Shown here: piece after piece, positions 61,628-64,000 of the stretch
Numbering within the stretch: position 1 is the stretch's first letter
Layout: every line of letters starts with the position of its first letter
Assembly: GCF_018327705.1 (NCBI RefSeq)
Contig: NZ_BNEM01000001.1
Span: 1,364,001-1,428,000 of the forward strand
DNA: 64,000 bases
DNA from: Catellatospora sp. TT07R-123
GTDB lineage: Bacteria; Actinomycetota; Actinomycetes; Mycobacteriales; Micromonosporaceae
Direction: 5' to 3'
Made by a program: the position numbers and the translations under genes
The notes under the pieces: model-generated
What the model saw: only the letters and a program-made list of their open reading frames with translations
Told to the model about the DNA's origin: nothing
The model's database searches: none

Positions 61628-62518
61628 ATGGGAATCATCGACGCTGCGGCGCTGCGGAAGCACATCGAGCAGCTGACCGCGTACGGGCCGCGGCACCGCC
61701 GCAACTCCGAGGCGGTGCGGGCGGCACTCGACCACGTCACCGCCCACCTGACCGGGTACGGCTACCAGGTCGTGACCGAGCGCTACGGTGACGCGCCGCA
61801 CGAGGTGAACCTGCTGGCCGAGCGCGCCGGCACGGACGGCGGCCCGGTGCTGGAGCTGGGCGCGCACTGGGACAGCGTCGCGGGCAGCCCGGGTGCGGAC
61901 GACAACGCCAGCGGCGTGGCCGGGCTGCTGGAGCTCGCGCGGCTGTTCGCCACCGGGCCCGCCCCGGCCCGTACGCTGCGGTTCTGCTTCTTCGGCGGGG
62001 AGGAGTGCGATCCGGAGCCGTTCAACGGCAGCACGGCGCACGTGGCCCGGCTCGACGCGACGGGCGAGGACGTCGAGGGCGTGATCGTGCTGGAGTCGAT
62101 CGGGTTCCGCGACCCGCGGCCGCACTCGCAGACGTTCCCGGAGGTCGGGGACGAGCTCGGGGTGGACCTGTCGGCGTTCCACCGCGCGGACTTCATCGCC
62201 GCGATCGGCGACGAGGACGCCGGCGACTGGCTGGCCGCGATCTTCGCCGGCGGCCGGGCGCAGCACCCGCCGCTGCCGGTGCTGCCGCTGCCGCTGCCCG
62301 CCGACCACGCGGGCGACGGTGCGCGCAGCGACCACGTGCCGTACTGGGACAGCGGCCGCCTGGGCGTGATGGTGACCGATACGACGGAGTTCCGCAGCCC
62401 GCACTACCACCGCCCGAGCGACACCGTCGACACGCTCGACCTGGACTTCGCCGCGCAGGTGACGGCCGCCGTCGCGTACGCGGTGCGCGCGCTCGCCAGC
62501 CTGCCCGGCGGCGCATGA
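61628..62518 (+). CDS. M28 family metallopeptidase (aminopeptidase-like)
   Basis: This is a 296-residue zinc aminopeptidase/carboxypeptidase-type enzyme of peptidase family M28, with the metal ligands in order. They are His in LGAHWDSVAGSPG, the bridging Asp in GADDNASG, the catalytic Glu in FFGGEECDPE, and a late His in SPHYHRPSDTVDTL. No signal peptide is apparent from the ATG at 61628, so a cytoplasmic role is likely. An in-frame TTG at 61601 is a longer alternative. No operon partner is visible. Confidence 0.9.
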   Translation: MGIIDAAALRKHIEQLTAYGPRHRRNSEAVRAALDHVTAHLTGYGYQVVTERYGDAPHEVNLLAERAGTDGGPVLELGAHWDSVAGSPGADDNASGVAGLLELARLFATGPAPARTLRFCFFGGEECDPEPFNGSTAHVARLDATGEDVEGVIVLESIGFRDPRPHSQTFPEVGDELGVDLSAFHRADFIAAIGDEDAGDWLAAIFAGGRAQHPPLPVLPLPLPADHAGDGARSDHVPYWDSGRLGVMVTDTTEFRSPHYHRPSDTVDTLDLDFAAQVTAAVAYAVRALASLPGGA

Positions 62519-62531
62519 CCGGCGACCCGGC

Positions 62532-62579
62532 GATCTTGTGCACTTTCCGTCGCCCTGACAGCAGAAAGTGCACAAGATC
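62532..62579. terminator. Perfect 16-bp hairpin between convergent genes
   Basis: GATCTTGTGCACTTTC (62532-62547) and GAAAGTGCACAAGATC (62564-62579) are perfectly complementary, with a 16-base loop. It lies between the M28 peptidase stop and the end of the convergent membrane gene and could serve as a bidirectional terminator. Its sequence differs from the other hairpins of the window. Confidence 0.75.
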
Positions 62580-62603
62580 TAGACCGGCAGGCGGTGGACC
62601 GAC

Positions 62604-63593
62604 CTAGCGGGTCCGGGTGTCCCGGCCGAACGCGGGCCCCAGGCTGAGCAGCACGACGAGGACGCCGAGGATCGCCCCGAACCAGCCGCCCCCCACCGCG
62701 AGGACCGGCCCGGTGGAGTCGTCACCCGCGCTCCCCCGGCCGCCGCCCCAGACGATGGCGGCGACCCCTGCACCCGCCACGACCAGCCCGAGCCCGCACC
62801 AGACCCGGCCGACGACGCGCCGGGTCCGCCCGAGCGGGCGGAACCACGGCGGCGACGGGCGACGCCTCGACCTGGCCGCCTCGGCGCGCATCAGCGCCGC
62901 CCGCAGCCGCTCGTCGGCGTCGGGACGGATGCTGCGCCCGACCGCGCACGACCCCAGCGGCACCGCCGCGAGCACCAGCGACAGTGAGGCCGTCATGACG
63001 GGCCCGGCACCGGAGAGGGCAGCCGGCAACTGCGGCTCGATCCGGCCCCGCGGGTCGTAGACGACCTCCACCCGGTCGCCGACGCGCAGCTCACCGGGGC
63101 CGCGGACCAGCTCGCCCGCGATCGGACGCCCGTCGGCGGCGACCAGCCGGTAGCGCCACGACCTGTGGGTGCCGTACCGGGACGCCTTCAGCCATCGCGA
63201 GTCGCGCTCCTTCGACTGGACCACCGCCACCGTCGGCACACCGCGTTCGGTCAGCGCCGTCAGCGGTGCGGCATAGCCGGCGCCGACGGCACCGAGCCCG
63301 GCCACGACCGCCGTGGCCACCGCGAGGTTCCGGACACCCCACGCGCGGCCCAGGCGGTAGGCCACCCACCCGGCGCCGATGGGAGCGGCCGCCAGCACGC
63401 CGACGGCCCAGAAGTGCGGCAGGCCGATCACCTGGCTGATCGCAGCGGCGAGCAGCATCGCGGCCAGGGGTGCGAACAGCCGGCCGCTGCGCGCCAGGAA
63501 GGTCCGCCACCGGGGACCCGGCGGCCGCGGGTCGGCGGCAGGCTCGGCCGCAAGGCCGGGTGCCGGGGTGGGCGGGAGGAGCATGCGCGGCAT
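62604..63593 (-). CDS. DUF3592-like membrane protein
   Basis: This is a roughly 329-residue membrane protein with about seven hydrophobic segments and a soluble middle region (residues about 120-200). The middle contains the motif VGDRVEVVYDPRGRIEPQ, typical of DUF3592 proteins. The start is uncertain; the ATG at 63593 (MPRMLLPP) is used. The function is unknown. It is downstream of a YcxB-like gene on the same strand. Confidence 0.72.
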   Translation of the reverse strand: MPRMLLPPTPAPGLAAEPAADPRPPGPRWRTFLARSGRLFAPLAAMLLAAAISQVIGLPHFWAVGVLAAAPIGAGWVAYRLGRAWGVRNLAVATAVVAGLGAVGAGYAAPLTALTERGVPTVAVVQSKERDSRWLKASRYGTHRSWRYRLVAADGRPIAGELVRGPGELRVGDRVEVVYDPRGRIEPQLPAALSGAGPVMTASLSLVLAAVPLGSCAVGRSIRPDADERLRAALMRAEAARSRRRPSPPWFRPLGRTRRVVGRVWCGLGLVVAGAGVAAIVWGGGRGSAGDDSTGPVLAVGGGWFGAILGVLVVLLSLGPAFGRDTRTR

Positions 63594-63675
63594 GGTACTG
63601 ACGCCGAGCGCCCGCAACCGCCCTGATGTGACCGGCGCCATCAGCGATCGGCAGCAGATTTTCCCAGGTCAGGGG

Positions 63676-64000
63676 TCAGCCGAGGTGACCCCGGGCGGTG
63701 AGGAAGGCCCGGAGCTGGTCGATCTGCTCGTCGGTCAGCCCGGCTCGGGGCACGGACACCGTGTGCCACCGGCCGTAGTAGAGGAGCCAGCCCGCCGGGG
63801 TCTCGACCGCCCTGACGACGGCGCTCCAGGCGAGCTCGCTGCGCAGCTGGGGGAACTCCTGGATGATCCGGTCCTCGGTCAGGGTGAGCACGCCGTCCTC
63901 CCGGCAGACGGCGGGCAGGTCGTCGATGCCCGTGGTGAACCACCGCTCGGTGGCCCAGCGCAGGTACCAGCCGGACGCGGCGAGCATGAGCAGGAGGACC
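63676..64000 (-). CDS. YcxB-like membrane protein (5' truncated at the right edge)
   Basis: The visible C-terminal 107 residues read as the YcxB-like family. A membrane segment at the window edge is followed by a PH-like beta domain, with GVLTLTEDRIIQEFPQLRSELAWSAV and GWLLYYGRWHTVSVPR. The gene continues beyond base 64000. The stop is 83 bases before the DUF3592-like start. Confidence 0.72.
   Translation of the reverse strand, partial: VLLLMLAASGWYLRWATERWFTTGIDDLPAVCREDGVLTLTEDRIIQEFPQLRSELAWSAVVRAVETPAGWLLYYGRWHTVSVPRAGLTDEQIDQLRAFLTARGHLG

Overview
The window is a GC-rich (low 70s percent, estimated by eye) actinobacterial chromosome segment. GTG and TTG starts are frequent, upstream Shine-Dalgarno sequences are strong, and gene spacing is tight with many ATGA/GTGA start-stop overlaps. 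The gene content (SARP/STAND regulators, MMPL exporter, many TetR/MFS pairs, LacI-controlled xylan genes, MocR) fits a soil Micromonosporaceae- or Streptomyces-like organism. I lean to Micromonosporaceae, but no rRNA or other phylogenetic marker is present. I saw no insertion sequence, prophage, CRISPR array or tRNA.

Layout. 1-5.4 kb: the end of a PAS-GGDEF-EAL c-di-GMP enzyme, a small membrane protein, an AhpD-like protein and an MMPL exporter. 5.5-14.3 kb: an AI-2E family membrane protein, a divergent TetR/MFS pair, a minus-strand cassette (GNAT-NTF2 fusion, R2K-type ATP-grasp, methyltransferase) facing a TetR gene across a near-perfect palindrome, and a thioredoxin-reductase-like flavoprotein divergent from an XRE-cupin regulator. 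14.3-22.7 kb: a STAND/TPR protein, a tandem pair of small membrane paralogues behind a 25-bp inverted repeat, two MFS transporters and a BlaI/M56 pair. 22.8-31 kb: a lipase-maturation-factor-like protein coupled to a carotenoid-desaturase-like flavoprotein, a small secreted protein, a YflT-like stress protein, and a MocR regulator divergent from an AhpD-like / PEP-mutase-like / cupin operon. 

31.2-40.5 kb is a co-directional minus-strand redox block. In transcription order it holds a type II NADH dehydrogenase, a ferredoxin-ferredoxin reductase fusion, a cytochrome P450, glucose-6-phosphate dehydrogenase, cydA, cydB and an AI-2E family gene that carries a one-base frameshift. 41.7-46.4 kb: a plus-strand GH15 / GMC oxidoreductase / MFS run; the GMC enzyme has a dense cysteine cluster.

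46.4-60.9 kb is mainly a xylan-utilisation locus. It has two secreted CE4 deacetylases (one with CBM2), a secreted GH10 xylanase, a cytoplasmic GH43 beta-xylosidase, an ABC importer (lipoprotein plus two permeases, ATPase absent) and a LacI regulator. Three related GAAAGTTTC-type sites lie upstream of the CE4-CBM2, GH43 and ABC genes and are the likely LacI operators. A large SARP regulator sits inside the locus. The inferred flow is extracellular de-acetylation and endo-cleavage of xylan, uptake of xylo-oligosaccharides and intracellular hydrolysis to xylose. The right end carries a small conserved protein, a GNAT, an M28 peptidase, a DUF3592-like membrane protein and a truncated YcxB-like gene.

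Several gaps between genes carry long hairpins. Three of them share a TTGCCGGGCAA-type core and look like a dispersed intergenic repeat family.
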